Assembly: GCF_000739615.1 (NCBI RefSeq) | Contig: NZ_BATP01000051.1 | Location: 1-64,000, forward strand | Direction of reading: 5' to 3' | Length of the DNA stretch: 64,000 nt | From: Haloferula sp. BvORR071 | GTDB lineage: Bacteria > Verrucomicrobiota > Verrucomicrobiia > Verrucomicrobiales > Akkermansiaceae | Shown here: positions 19,222 to 28,800 of the stretch, one piece after another | How the letters are laid out: every line of letters begins with the position of its first letter | Numbering within the stretch: position 1 is the stretch's first letter | Translations under genes and position numbers: made by a program | Notes under the pieces: model-generated | Databases searched by the model: none | Seen by the model: only the letters and a program-made list of their open reading frames with translations | Told to the model about the DNA's origin: nothing

Positions 19222-19257
19222 ACAAAAAACCGGGGACCGCCTCCGCGATCCCCGGTT
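19222..19257 (-). terminator. Rho-independent terminator of the second TSP3 gene
   Basis: Minus-strand stem ACCGGGGA against TCCCCGGT followed by six T (A run 19224-19229). It lies about 60 bases downstream of the stop at 19319 and shares its core with the terminators at 8859 and 13953. Confidence 0.85.
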
Positions 19258-19318
19258 GAACCCCTGTCGCATCGTTGAACCCAAACAACAACGCAACGAG
19301 AACCTACAAATCAGACCA

Positions 19319-22300
19319 TCAAGGATTCAGCGTCACCCGATAGAAGCCCTTGTTCGCCAGAGGCGCTGGATCACTGTAACTCGTCGTCCCGGCCTGACCC
19401 GCATACGCTGCTTGCAGCACTGTCCAAGACCCCGCTGCCATCGTCTGGCTCCGCTCGATCTTGAAGGTCGTCCCGGCCACACTCGGCCACGTGATCGTGC
19501 CATTCGCCGCCCGTGTCGCTTGGAAGGCCGACTTGCCGTCATTCGGGACCAGGCCCAGCAGGAACTCCGTCAGGTTGTCGGTGCCATCCTTGTCGAAGTC
19601 ACCGGCCGCCGTTTCGGTCAGACTGCCGAAGTAGGTCGTCTCCCAAGCATCATCGAGCCCGTCCGAATCGGTGTCGACAATCCCACCACCCGCACTTGTC
19701 GGATTCAAGAAGGCCGTCTGCTCATCGACGTTGCTGATCCCGTCATGGTCCGGATCGCCCGCTGCCGTCTGCGCCAGGTTGCCGAAGTAGGAGATCTCCC
19801 ATGCGTCGAAGAGGCCATCGCCATCGCTGTCCGCGAAGGAGATCACATCCGGCCCGGAGACTTGGAAGAGCTCGCGCTCCACTTCGGTCAGCTTGCCATC
19901 CCAGATCCGCACCTCGTCGAAGCTCGCACTGGCGGTGCCATCGCCCGGCCAGATCGAGCGACCCAGCCAGTTGTGCACATCGTTCAGCGTCACCAGATGG
20001 TGCGGCGTGAGGAATGTTCCCTTCTGCACCCCCAGCGGATTCGCATTGCCCGCCGGTGCCGAGTACCACCTCACCTGCGTGCCATTCGTCGCCCCTTCGT
20101 TGAAGGCCGGCGTCAGCGTCATCACGATGTGATACTTCGTGCCGAGATCGTAGGCACCCGGCAGGTCCAGGGTCGTTTCCGTGGTGTCCTTGATGCCGAC
20201 CCGGTTGCTGTCGACGTTCGTCCCGGCACTGAAGGCCATGAACAGATACTCGTTGGTCGTATCGTTGTTGAAGTCGAAGATGCGGCCGAACTGCTGGACC
20301 TGGTTCTGCGTTGCCCACAGTTCGATCGTCACCGGCGTCATCTTGCCTTGCAGCAGATTCGTGCCCAGATCGACATAGTCGGAGGAGGCGCGGTCACCAC
20401 CGGTCATGGTCACCTCGTTGCTGCCGAGCGTCGCGTCATTCGCACCCACGTCCACGATCGTGGCATTGGAGCCGCCCACGGAATCATTCAGGTTGCCATT
20501 GAAGCTCCAGCGGTGGGTGAGCTGGGCGCGCGTCGGCGTCCATGCCGAACTAGCCGGATTCGAGCCCGCGATCATCTCGGCGAGGTTGTCGCCGCTGTCA
20601 CCATCGGGGTTGCCCGTCGCCGTCTGTGTCAGATTGCCGAATTTCGCCATCTCCCAGCCGTCGGCCAGCCCATCGCCATCGCTGTCCGGCCACTGGGTGG
20701 AATCGATTGGGCTGGTCCCCGCGGTCTCTTCCTGCTCGTTGGTCGAGTAATCGCGATCCGGGTCACCGCTGCCATTCTGCGCGGTCAAGCTGCCGAAGTT
20801 CCCGATCTCCCAGGCATCCGCAAGGCCATCGCCATCGACGTCACCGGGGATCGATGCAGCCAGGATCGGGCTGGAGCCACCGCTCTCTTCCTGTTCGTTG
20901 CTGAAGCCATCACCATCGGCATCGCCGCTGCCATTCTGCAGCGCCAGCTCGGCGGGCGTCGGGTTCTCGTCGTTGTTGCCGAAGAACTGGTCTTCCCAGA
21001 AGTCGCTCAGGCCATCGCCATCGGAGTCGGCATCGATCACCGTCAGCACCACATTGTCCAGGCTCGCCCATTGTCCCTGGGAGTTCTTGAAGCCCACGCC
21101 GATCCGCTGGCCGATCGCCGGGCTGCCGGCCGGAATGGTGAAGACCATCTGCTTGTTCAGCCCGTCGGTGGAGGATTGGATCGTGCTGGTCGGGATCTGC
21201 AGGATCGCCCCGCCGGACTCATAGATGAAGTAGGCGGCCAGCGTGTTGCCACCCATCCGGTTGTAGGTCAGGCGTAGCACGTTGCTGGCCTTGGCCGCGT
21301 AGGGTGGCAGGTTGTAGAGCGCGCTGCCGTTCTGGACATAGGCCTTCATCCCGGCGGTACCGCCACCTTCCACGCCGGTGTCGGTGTAGGTGCCACCTTG
21401 CTCGGTCCAGTTCTTCCATTCGTCCACGTCGTTGCCGGCCGCATCCCAGCCGGTCGCGATCTTGGCGGTGTTGATCACGCCGCCGTTGATGGTCTCGAAG
21501 CCGCCGTTGCGCTTGCTCAGGCCGATCAGTTCATGGAGCGCAGGCACGCTGGTGTCGCTGTTGGGATTGGTCCCGTAGGCGAATTCGAGCGCGTCCGACC
21601 ACGAGTCGAAGTCGGTGTCCGCTTGGTTCGGATCGGTCGGCGCATGGCCGAAGGCCACGTTGAGAGTGCCATTCACCTCGTTACCATCGGAGACCCCGTC
21701 GTCATCGGAGTCTGCGTCGGTCGGGCTGGTCCGCTGGTTGAAGAAGGCCGCGTTCTTCGAGCCGCTGTCTTCCTCGCCATCGCTCAAGCCGTCGTCGTCG
21801 GAGTCGGTGTCGCTCGGTGAGGTCCCCAGTGCCAACTCTGCCGCGTTGCTCAGGCCGTCGCCGTCGAAGTCGCTCGTGCCGCTTTGCAATGCCAGTTCCG
21901 CAGGGGTGGGGATGGCGTCGTTGTTGCCAAAGTACTGATCCTCCCAGAAGTCTCCCAGCCCGTCGCCATCGGAGTCACGGTCGGCGATGTTCAGCGCCAC
22001 TTCATCCAGCCCGATCCACGATGCCGCGGAGCGCAGGCCGATGCCGATCTGCTTGCCGATCGCAGGGCTGCCCGCCGGAATCCGGAAGACCAAGTGGCCC
22101 ACGCCACCTGCCGCCGTGGTGGTGGCGAGTGAGGCGTCGATCGGTACGATGCTGACTCCCGCGCTGGTATCGCTGTCGTACACCAGGTTCACCGAGAGTG
22201 TGCCGGCGGTGGCCACATGGCGCCAGGTCGCGGCATACACGTCACCTTCCTGCGCCACCACATCGGTCAGGTTGTAGACCGCGTTGCCCGCCTGCATGTA

Positions 22301-23824
22301 GCCGCGCTTGGTGCCATTGGTGGCAGTGCCGGAGGTTTCGGTCCCGCTGTCGCCGTTGGCAGTGGAGACCGGCCAGATCGTCCAGTAGGTCACATCGCCC
22401 GCTGCAGCGGTATCCCAGTTCGCGGCTTTAGCGGCATTCGCCGTTCCGGGAGCGGCTCCCAGCAATTCGAAGCTGCCGTTGCGGCGGGTATTGTTGATCA
22501 GGTAGAAGAGCGATGGTGCCGGCACGCTGGCCGCGGAATTCGGGTTCGCCTTGTACACCACCTCCTCGTAGTCGCTGATGGTGTCGTCATCCGTGTCGGC
22601 ATCGTTCGGATTGGAGGGCGCACTGCCGAAGGCGGTGTTGAGCGAGCCGTTCTCCTCCTTGTCGGAGAGCTTGTCGCCGTCGCTGTCGGCCAAGAGCGGG
22701 TTGGTGGGAGTCCCGGGCGCGAACAGGTTCTTCGAGCCGCTGAGTTCCTCGCCGTCGGTCAAGCCGTCGCCATCGCTGTCGGCATTGTTGGGGATCGTGC
22801 CATCGGTGTATTCCTGGATGTTGGTCCGGCCATCGCTATCGGCATCACCCGCGGCGGTCTGTGCCAGATTGCCGAAGTAGGCGGTCTCCCAGCCGTCATC
22901 CATCCCGTCGCTATCCGTATCGACGAAGCGGAAGATGAACTGCGAGGGCGTGCGCGCGACATTCGAGATCCGCACCTCATCGATCTGGCCGAGCAAGCCT
23001 TCACCCGAGGTGCCGCGGCCCTCGTTGCCGATCACCAGCAGAGCATCGTCATTGAAATCCACCGAGCGCGCCGCGGTGCCGATCAGGTTGGCGGTGGCAT
23101 AGAGCGGGTCCGCCTTGGTCCAATACAGCAGCACGTTCGAGCCATCGTAAACCGCCGCCACATGATACCAGTTGGCGGCATTCCAGGCATGCGGGCCGGT
23201 CGTCGGGATCGGCACCGTGAAGGTCGCGGATGAACCCACCGCATTGAACTCAAGCAGGCCACCTGCCGTGATCCGGAAGATCAGCCCGCGGTCAGCGGTC
23301 GCCCCATTGTCATCCGTGCTGATGATGTGCCGGATGCCGGAGGTGATCGAGGGCACCTTGACCATCGCTTCCAGCGTGAAGCGGTTGCCCACGCCGAAGA
23401 TATTGCCGTGGTCTGCTGCCTGGTCCGCGGAGGCAGGAGCAGCATCACCCATGTCGAAGGCGTTGTTGCCATTCAGGTCCACGCCCAGGCCGAAGTCCGC
23501 GGCCGTGATGTTCGCGGAATTGCCGAAGCCGGTCAGGCCCGCCGCTCCGAGCTGCGATACGCCGGGCGCAGGCTGCGCAATGCCATCGCCCGCATAGGGA
23601 TTCCCATCGAAGGGAATCGCCTTCTGGCCCGAGGTGCTCAGCGTGCTCGAATTGACCGCCGGATCGCTGAAAGGCGCGGTGGTATCGGCAGGCTCATCCA
23701 AGTGGTAGAGGTAGGTGGTATTCGCATCCGCCGCGTACGGCGCGATGCTGGCGGTGGCTTGCCACTGCGATCCGAGGAGCGCGAGCGTGGCAACCGGAAG
23801 AAGTCGGTGCGTGTTGGATTTCAT
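19319..23824 (-). CDS. Giant secreted TSP3-repeat protein with two LamG-like domains
   Basis: 1501 aa from ATG 23824 (MKSNTHRLLPVATLALLGS..., signal peptide ending ATA); the frame extends 18 codons further upstream without support. An N-terminal LamG/ConA-like domain (YLYHLDEPADTTAPF..., about 30-280) and a second one near 1105-1310 (HRWSFNGNLNDSVGGS) are separated by many DSDGDGLSD.WE calcium-binding repeats and by two carbohydrate-module-like stretches each beginning after KRNG.FE. The tail (TTFKIERSQTMAAGSW...FYRVTLNP) is nearly the same as in the 8935-13539 protein. Predicted surface or matrix adhesin, binding calcium; ligand unknown. Translated repeat arrays like this can vary in copy number between strains. 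Confidence 0.9.
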   Translation of the reverse strand: MKSNTHRLLPVATLALLGSQWQATASIAPYAADANTTYLYHLDEPADTTAPFSDPAVNSSTLSTSGQKAIPFDGNPYAGDGIAQPAPGVSQLGAAGLTGFGNSANITAADFGLGVDLNGNNAFDMGDAAPASADQAADHGNIFGVGNRFTLEAMVKVPSITSGIRHIISTDDNGATADRGLIFRITAGGLLEFNAVGSSATFTVPIPTTGPHAWNAANWYHVAAVYDGSNVLLYWTKADPLYATANLIGTAARSVDFNDDALLVIGNEGRGTSGEGLLGQIDEVRISNVARTPSQFIFRFVDTDSDGMDDGWETAYFGNLAQTAAGDADSDGRTNIQEYTDGTIPNNADSDGDGLTDGEELSGSKNLFAPGTPTNPLLADSDGDKLSDKEENGSLNTAFGSAPSNPNDADTDDDTISDYEEVVYKANPNSAASVPAPSLFYLINNTRRNGSFELLGAAPGTANAAKAANWDTAAAGDVTYWTIWPVSTANGDSGTETSGTATNGTKRGYMQAGNAVYNLTDVVAQEGDVYAATWRHVATAGTLSVNLVYDSDTSAGVSIVPIDASLATTTAAGGVGHLVFRIPAGSPAIGKQIGIGLRSAASWIGLDEVALNIADRDSDGDGLGDFWEDQYFGNNDAIPTPAELALQSGTSDFDGDGLSNAAELALGTSPSDTDSDDDGLSDGEEDSGSKNAAFFNQRTSPTDADSDDDGVSDGNEVNGTLNVAFGHAPTDPNQADTDFDSWSDALEFAYGTNPNSDTSVPALHELIGLSKRNGGFETINGGVINTAKIATGWDAAGNDVDEWKNWTEQGGTYTDTGVEGGGTAGMKAYVQNGSALYNLPPYAAKASNVLRLTYNRMGGNTLAAYFIYESGGAILQIPTSTIQSSTDGLNKQMVFTIPAGSPAIGQRIGVGFKNSQGQWASLDNVVLTVIDADSDGDGLSDFWEDQFFGNNDENPTPAELALQNGSGDADGDGFSNEQEESGGSSPILAASIPGDVDGDGLADAWEIGNFGSLTAQNGSGDPDRDYSTNEQEETAGTSPIDSTQWPDSDGDGLADGWEMAKFGNLTQTATGNPDGDSGDNLAEMIAGSNPASSAWTPTRAQLTHRWSFNGNLNDSVGGSNATIVDVGANDATLGSNEVTMTGGDRASSDYVDLGTNLLQGKMTPVTIELWATQNQVQQFGRIFDFNNDTTNEYLFMAFSAGTNVDSNRVGIKDTTETTLDLPGAYDLGTKYHIVMTLTPAFNEGATNGTQVRWYSAPAGNANPLGVQKGTFLTPHHLVTLNDVHNWLGRSIWPGDGTASASFDEVRIWDGKLTEVERELFQVSGPDVISFADSDGDGLFDAWEISYFGNLAQTAAGDPDHDGISNVDEQTAFLNPTSAGGGIVDTDSDGLDDAWETTYFGSLTETAAGDFDKDGTDNLTEFLLGLVPNDGKSAFQATRAANGTITWPSVAGTTFKIERSQTMAAGSWTVLQAAYAGQAGTTSYSDPAPLANKGFYRVTLNP

Positions 23825-24002
23825 GGGTTGTCTGGGGTCGGGGTCTCCGCTGCCGGCGGCCCGAATCGGGGCATCCATTGGCGGAGGCTGGGAGAAGTCG
23901 CTTGCTCCTCTGGGCCGGAGCAGGAAACAGGAGCGGCAGCACCGTCCTTGGTTTCACGGCATCTCCTCGCTATCACCCTTTCCAAAGCCCCATCGCATTC
24001 CT

Positions 24003-24023
24003 ACCCCCCGTGCGGGTGGTTTT
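24003..24023 (+). repeat. Dispersed short hairpin repeat, copy 2
   Basis: Same stem, mismatch and TTTT tail as the copy at 19155, in the same chromosomal orientation, 179 bases upstream of the minus-strand start at 23824 and just beyond the previous gene's terminator. Confidence 0.6.
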
Positions 24024-24142
24024 CCGCCACCACGGCGGAACCCAAAAACCTTCCGTGTGTTCCGCGTATTCCGTGGTTTACCGGGCGTTCAAATTTCGCG
24101 GGTTTCGCGTCCTTTCGCGGTTGAAAAATCTCCTCCTCCCAA

Positions 24143-24181
24143 ACGCAAAAGCCCCCGAACCATCACTGGTCCGGGGGCTTC
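24143..24181 (-). terminator. Rho-independent terminator
   Basis: Minus-strand stem AAGCCCCCG against CGGGGGCTT with an inner ACCA/TGGT pairing and TTTTGCGTTT following on the minus strand. Positioned about 30 bases after the stop at 24210. Sequence differs from the three terminators of the giant genes. Confidence 0.85.
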
Positions 24182-24209
24182 AAAATCTCTGAGCTCTAGG
24201 CTCTCCGCT

Positions 24210-24983
24210 TCACTGCCGCGGTGCCGGGGCAGGCGGTGCTTCCGTCCACGGCGGGATGTCCGAGAAGGTCTTCACTGCCGGTTGCTTGAACTTCTCATCC
24301 ACCATCGTGATCACGATCTCGCGGCGTTCATCGCTCGCCTTCCAGCTCGCGGAGTAGGCGTTGAACCACTTGCCGTCGCCGCTCAGGAATTCCACCTTCG
24401 CGGGATACATGTTGTAGTCATCCTTCTTCGCGGACTGCGGGAAAATCGCATGCTTCAGCGGTGGGATCGGCGGGCTGGTGCTGCCGGCGACGATAAAGCG
24501 GACCTGGGTCGGCGCCAGGTTGATCGCGCGGATCGTGCCCAGCTTGAAGGAGTCCGTGTCGTCATCATAGGCCTTCACCTCGTATGGGATCTTGGAGCCC
24601 GCCTTGGCCGGCAGGAACAAGAAGAGCTGGCGGTTGCTCTTGGCCAGCGGGCCCGTCGCGACCGGCACCGGCTTGCCGTCCGGTCCCAGGGCCTTGCCGA
24701 TGAACACGGCGTCATTCGTGGCGAAGACGCCTTCGATCACCGGCGAGATGGAGGCGGTGTAGAGCGCCACGGCCACCGGCGCATCATCGACCTTGGCGGC
24801 GGGCAGCGCCACCTCCGTCATTTCGCCGACATGCTCCAGGCAGAGCGTGCGGAATTGCACCTTGCGCGTCTGCGCATCGGCGCTGACGGCGGTGAGGCAA
24901 AGGCTGGCGACAGCCAGTAGGAGGCGGAGTGGTGGGTTCACTTTCACGGAGCGGGTCAATCTGGTGAGTTTTGTTAAGGACAT
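24210..24983 (-). CDS. Secreted protein of unknown function, paralogue of the next gene
   Basis: 257 aa from ATG 24983; GTG 24947 would start exactly at the equivalent of the paralogue's start. N-terminal signal peptide (LRLLLAVASLCLTAVSADA). The mature part shares with the 25063-25791 product the segments RKVQFRTL, SPVIE..F.T..AVFIGK, FKLGTIRAINLAP, IFPQSAK.D.YNMYP, and the C-terminal SDIPPWTEAP. Mostly beta-strand by eye. I do not know the family name. The conserved close linkage to the Verru_Chthon A gene suggests a role in the same export or pseudopilus machinery, which is inference. Confidence 0.8.
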   Translation of the reverse strand: MSLTKLTRLTRSVKVNPPLRLLLAVASLCLTAVSADAQTRKVQFRTLCLEHVGEMTEVALPAAKVDDAPVAVALYTASISPVIEGVFATNDAVFIGKALGPDGKPVPVATGPLAKSNRQLFLFLPAKAGSKIPYEVKAYDDDTDSFKLGTIRAINLAPTQVRFIVAGSTSPPIPPLKHAIFPQSAKKDDYNMYPAKVEFLSGDGKWFNAYSASWKASDERREIVITMVDEKFKQPAVKTFSDIPPWTEAPPAPAPRQ

Positions 24984-25062
24984 CAATCGGCTGGCAAGCG
25001 CACGGGCGCAAGTACCGTCCTCGCGCGCAGGGAACTCAAATGGGTGGGGTGGGGGAAGCAAA

Positions 25063-25791
25063 TCAGCGGCGGGGAGCCTTCGCGGGTGCTTCGGTCCACG
25101 GCGGAATATCGGAGTAGGATTTTACGGTCGGCGTGGTGCCGCCGGCTTCGAGGTAGCTCACCACGATCTCGCGGCGTTCGGCGCTGGCCTTCCAGCTGGA
25201 GGAGTAGGCCTTGATCCACTTGCCCTCCGCCTCGCTGTATTCCAGCGATACCGGATACATGTTGAATTCGTCCTTGGTCGCGGATTGCGGGAAAATCACG
25301 CTCTTCCCCGCGGCGACTTCCACCGGTGCGCCCTGCCCGAAGGTGTAGCGCACCGCGACCGGCGCCAGGTTGATCGCGCGGATCGTGCCCAGCTTGAAGC
25401 TCGTCGTGTCGTCGTCGAAGACCTGTACGTCATACGCCGTGCCGGCACCTTCCTTGGACGGCACGAAGAAAAACAGCTGCCGCGGCGACTTCGAGAGCGT
25501 CGCCCGCGCCAGGGGTTTGCTCCCCGGCTCCTTGCCGATGAAGACGGCCTCCGGCGTCGTGAAGCTTGCCTCGATCACCGGCGAGACCGATCCGGTGTAA
25601 ACCGGGACCGCCAGCGGCCCGTCCTTCGGCTTGGCTCCGGCCAGGTAGACTTCGGTTGCGCCCGTGGCGTGCGCGAAGCCGAGCGTGCGGAATTGCACCT
25701 TGCGGGTGGCCTGCTGGGCAGAGGCGCTGCCCAAGCCCGCAGCGAGGAGCGCAAGCGTGGCGGACAGCAAACGAAGGGGAGGCGGTTTCAT
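25063..25791 (-). CDS. Secreted protein of unknown function, paralogue of the previous gene
   Basis: 242 aa from ATG 25791; the upstream in-frame extension is spacer. Signal peptide MKPPPLRLLSATLALLAAG...ASAQ. Shares the RKVQFRTLG, LGTIRAINLAPV, VIFPQSATKDEFNMYP and YSDIPPWTEAP blocks with its neighbour, so a tandem duplication is clear. Gap to the next minus-strand gene upstream is 96 bases, consistent with one transcript with the Verru_Chthon A gene. Function unknown. Confidence 0.82.
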   Translation of the reverse strand: MKPPPLRLLSATLALLAAGLGSASAQQATRKVQFRTLGFAHATGATEVYLAGAKPKDGPLAVPVYTGSVSPVIEASFTTPEAVFIGKEPGSKPLARATLSKSPRQLFFFVPSKEGAGTAYDVQVFDDDTTSFKLGTIRAINLAPVAVRYTFGQGAPVEVAAGKSVIFPQSATKDEFNMYPVSLEYSEAEGKWIKAYSSSWKASAERREIVVSYLEAGGTTPTVKSYSDIPPWTEAPAKAPRR

Positions 25792-25887
25792 GGTTCTACC
25801 AGAGTCCGGGAGAATTGGAAAACTCCAAGCCAAAAGTAAAGAGGCCTGGACCGGCGCAGGGCCGACCCGGGCCTGAAAAGTCAGGTT

Positions 25888-28800
25888 TCAGACTTCGTCC
25901 TGATTCATCCAGCGGAAGGAAACCGTCTGGAAGCGGCGGCCGAAGGCGACATTCGCGGGCTGGGTCGCCACCAGTTCCGGGGAATCCGCAGAGTCCACGT
26001 AGTCGGGCACGCGTTGCACCACCGCTTCGCACCAGGCGCGGGCAGTCACCTTGCCGTCCGGATCACGGGCTTCACCGTAGGCGCGGATCTTGAAGGTATC
26101 CGAGCGCACCGTCGCGAAGCTGCCGATCGCGGTGAGCACATCCCCTTGGGAAATGTCCCCCGGGGTGCCGCTGCCGGTGCTGGTGTTCACGATCGCCGGG
26201 GCGTTCTTCCAGCCGTAGTTGGCGACATCCGCGGCGGCGATGTTCACGGCATTGCTGTTCACGATGCCGTTGATGCCGCTCTGATCGATCGCAGCCTGGA
26301 GCGCGCCCTTCTTGCCCATGTCGTCGCCAGACAGGTGGCGGTTGACGAAGTCGGACATCGAGAGGAAGGGACCGCGCTCGCGGACCTGCTTGACGATTTC
26401 CTTGGCCAGGGTTTCCACCTCGGCCGGGCTGAGCTTGCGGTAGCTGTTCCAGAGCTGGTCGCGGGCGGTTCCGCCGGAGTTGGAGCTCAGGGCCGGGCGG
26501 CGGGTGCGCAGGATCGGCACGTTGTCGCCGGTGCTTTCCACCGAGCCATTGGCCAGCGGCACCGGAGCATCGGACATCGCCGAGAGCACGGCGATCCAAG
26601 CCGACTCCGAAGTGCTATTCACATTGAAGCCACCGCGGGTCATCAGGTAGGCTGCAGACTTCAGGCCGCCGGTTTCCAGCGCGTTCGTGGCAGCGGTCCC
26701 CGGTGCCAAGCCCGGACGCAGGAAGGCCGTATTGCGGGAGTTCGGGAGCTGCGCCTTGCCGTTGAAGAAGTCATTGGCCAGATCGGTTTGGGACTTCGCC
26801 GCGCTGCCGGTGTAGCCGGTGCCTTGCAGGGTTGCCAGGGTCGAGAAGAAGTAGCGGTCCCACATCTGGTCGTTGGCCAGCCAGGAGTGGTCCAGGTAGG
26901 TCTTGCCGGCACCGGCGCTGAAGCGCGCGGAGGCGGGGGGCAGCGCCGGGTGGGCCCGTGACTCACCCACGGTGTAGGTGAAGTACGGTGGTGCGCCCAT
27001 GGTGCCCACGTTGGCGTGGCGCAGTTGCGCCACCGATTGCAGCGGGGCCACCGGGATCTCGTAGTAGGTGCCGGAGGTCGAGCCGCGGGTCGCGCCGTGG
27101 CCGCCGAAGAAGAAGGCCTTCTCGCCATCCACCTCGATCGCCGCCGTGCCGGCACGCACCGGCGTCAGGATGAACTCATAAGGATTCGCGCCCTGGCTGG
27201 AGCCGGAGATGAACTCGCAAGTCGCCATCTGCACTGCCGCGCCGGTATCCGCCGCAGGCCGCGAGCGGGTGAAGGACTCCTGGGTCGTCTTGCCGCTCAG
27301 GCTGAAGATCGCGAAGGGCTTCGCCTTCTTGTAGTTCTTCACCATCGTGCCGTTCGACTCGTAGATGGTGCTGCCCGTGATCGGTGCTTCCACGGTCGGC
27401 TTGGGGAAGGTCTCCGGGAAGCTGCGGGTCTCGGGGAAGCGCGGGGAAGTGCCTTCCTCAAGCACGGTCTTCAGCTTGCCTTCATTCTGGAAGAAGACCT
27501 GGGTGGTGGCGTAGTCGAGGACCGTGCTGCCGGTCTTCAAGCGCATCGTGATCGAGAACTTGTTGTTCGGGGTGCTGGGCTGCGGCTTGGGGCCGTACTT
27601 CACCATCACGGTTTCGGTCGGCTTCATCGGGATGATGCCTTCGCCGGTGCGGGCCGTCAGCCAGGAGGCACGGGTGCCGGAGCTCGGTGCCAGCCAGTCG
27701 ACATCGTAGCCCACGCCGTCACTCGGGCCGGCGATCATGCCGGGGGCCATGTTCTTGCCCTGCTGGGTCTTGTCGTTGCGCCAGTCGAACATCGTGTTGC
27801 CGTCGCCCTCGCGGTCTTGCTCCCAGGTGAAGGTCGGCGGGAAAGGCTTGCCGAAGATGCGGGTCTCGCCGGGGCCCATGACCACTTCCTTGGCCGCGGC
27901 CACGTCGCCGGTCAGGATCATCTTGAAGATCTTTTTGGAGCCGCCGCCTTCATTGCCGACGTAGAGCTGGTTGAAGGCCTTCACGTCAGAGGTTGCTGCC
28001 TGGCCGTTGATGAAGAACTGGAAGCCCATCGGCAGGTCCGCGAACTCCATCTCGATCTCGGTGAAGCGCAGCGGCACGTTGTAGGGATTGTGCAGCGTGA
28101 TCACCGGCATGTACATCAGGTGCAGCATGTACGGGTAGCCGGCGGCGTTCAGTGCCGCAGCGCGGCCACCGTGCACATCACGCGCGATCAGGCTGAAAAC
28201 GATGTCCACCTTTGCCAGCGTCGGCATCAGGATCGACTCGCGGAGGGTCGACATGTTCGGCTCGAAGCGCACGTCGCGCAGCGTCACGTCACTGGTCTGG
28301 GCCAGGCGGAAGTTGCGGGTCACGTAGGCCTTCAGGCCGGCCTTCGGGTTATCGTTGGCGTTGGTGCGCTGATAGAGGCGATAGTAGTGCTGGTAAGCGG
28401 CCCACAGCGGGTCGGAGTTGGTCGCACCGGTGAGCGGCGTGTTGGTGTTGGAATACACCCGGCGGGTCGAGAAGTCGCTCGGCAGCGTCGCGGTGTCGAA
28501 GAGCACGCTCAGGTCGGTCTTGAGGCCGCCGTTGGCGGTATCGGTCTGCAGCGAGTTCGAGCTGACGCTGAAGTCGTTGAAGTAGCGGTCGGAAGTCTCC
28601 TTGTCGGTGGCAGCCAGATCCACTTCGCCGGTGCTCACCAGCTTCGGCAGCTTGCCGGCGAGTTCCTCCTGCTTGCCTTCCAGGAAGTCCATGCCCTTGA
28701 GCTTGCCGGCCTTGTTGCGGGCGGGTGCACCCATCCGCGCCACGGTCTCGCCGACGGCATTCTTGCTTTGGTCGGCAGGAGCCAGGTCGATGCGGCCCTT

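Larger units (their letters stand above)
18914..19318. other. Spacer between two giant surface-protein genes
   Basis: 405 bases containing, in minus-strand order, a terminator (19222-19257), a dispersed hairpin repeat (19155-19176), a TGTCNGACA dyad (19102-19112) and the leader of the gene starting at 18913. Open frames here are read-throughs of the arginine-rich type and are not believed to be genes. Confidence 0.6.
23825..24209. other. Spacer upstream of second TSP3 gene
   Basis: 385 bases with no credible gene. It contains a dispersed hairpin repeat (24003-24023) and the terminator of the preceding minus-strand gene (24143-24181). No TGTCNGACA dyad is found here, unlike the leaders of the other two giant genes. 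A GTTTCGCGTCC/TTTCGCGG run near 24100-24120 is a minor direct repeat of uncertain meaning. Confidence 0.55.

Noticed and set aside
18914..19291. N-terminal extension of the beta-strand-repeat gene
   Set aside because: Frame continues but is arginine-rich spacer that includes the terminator, dyad and hairpin repeat; a good signal peptide begins at 18913.
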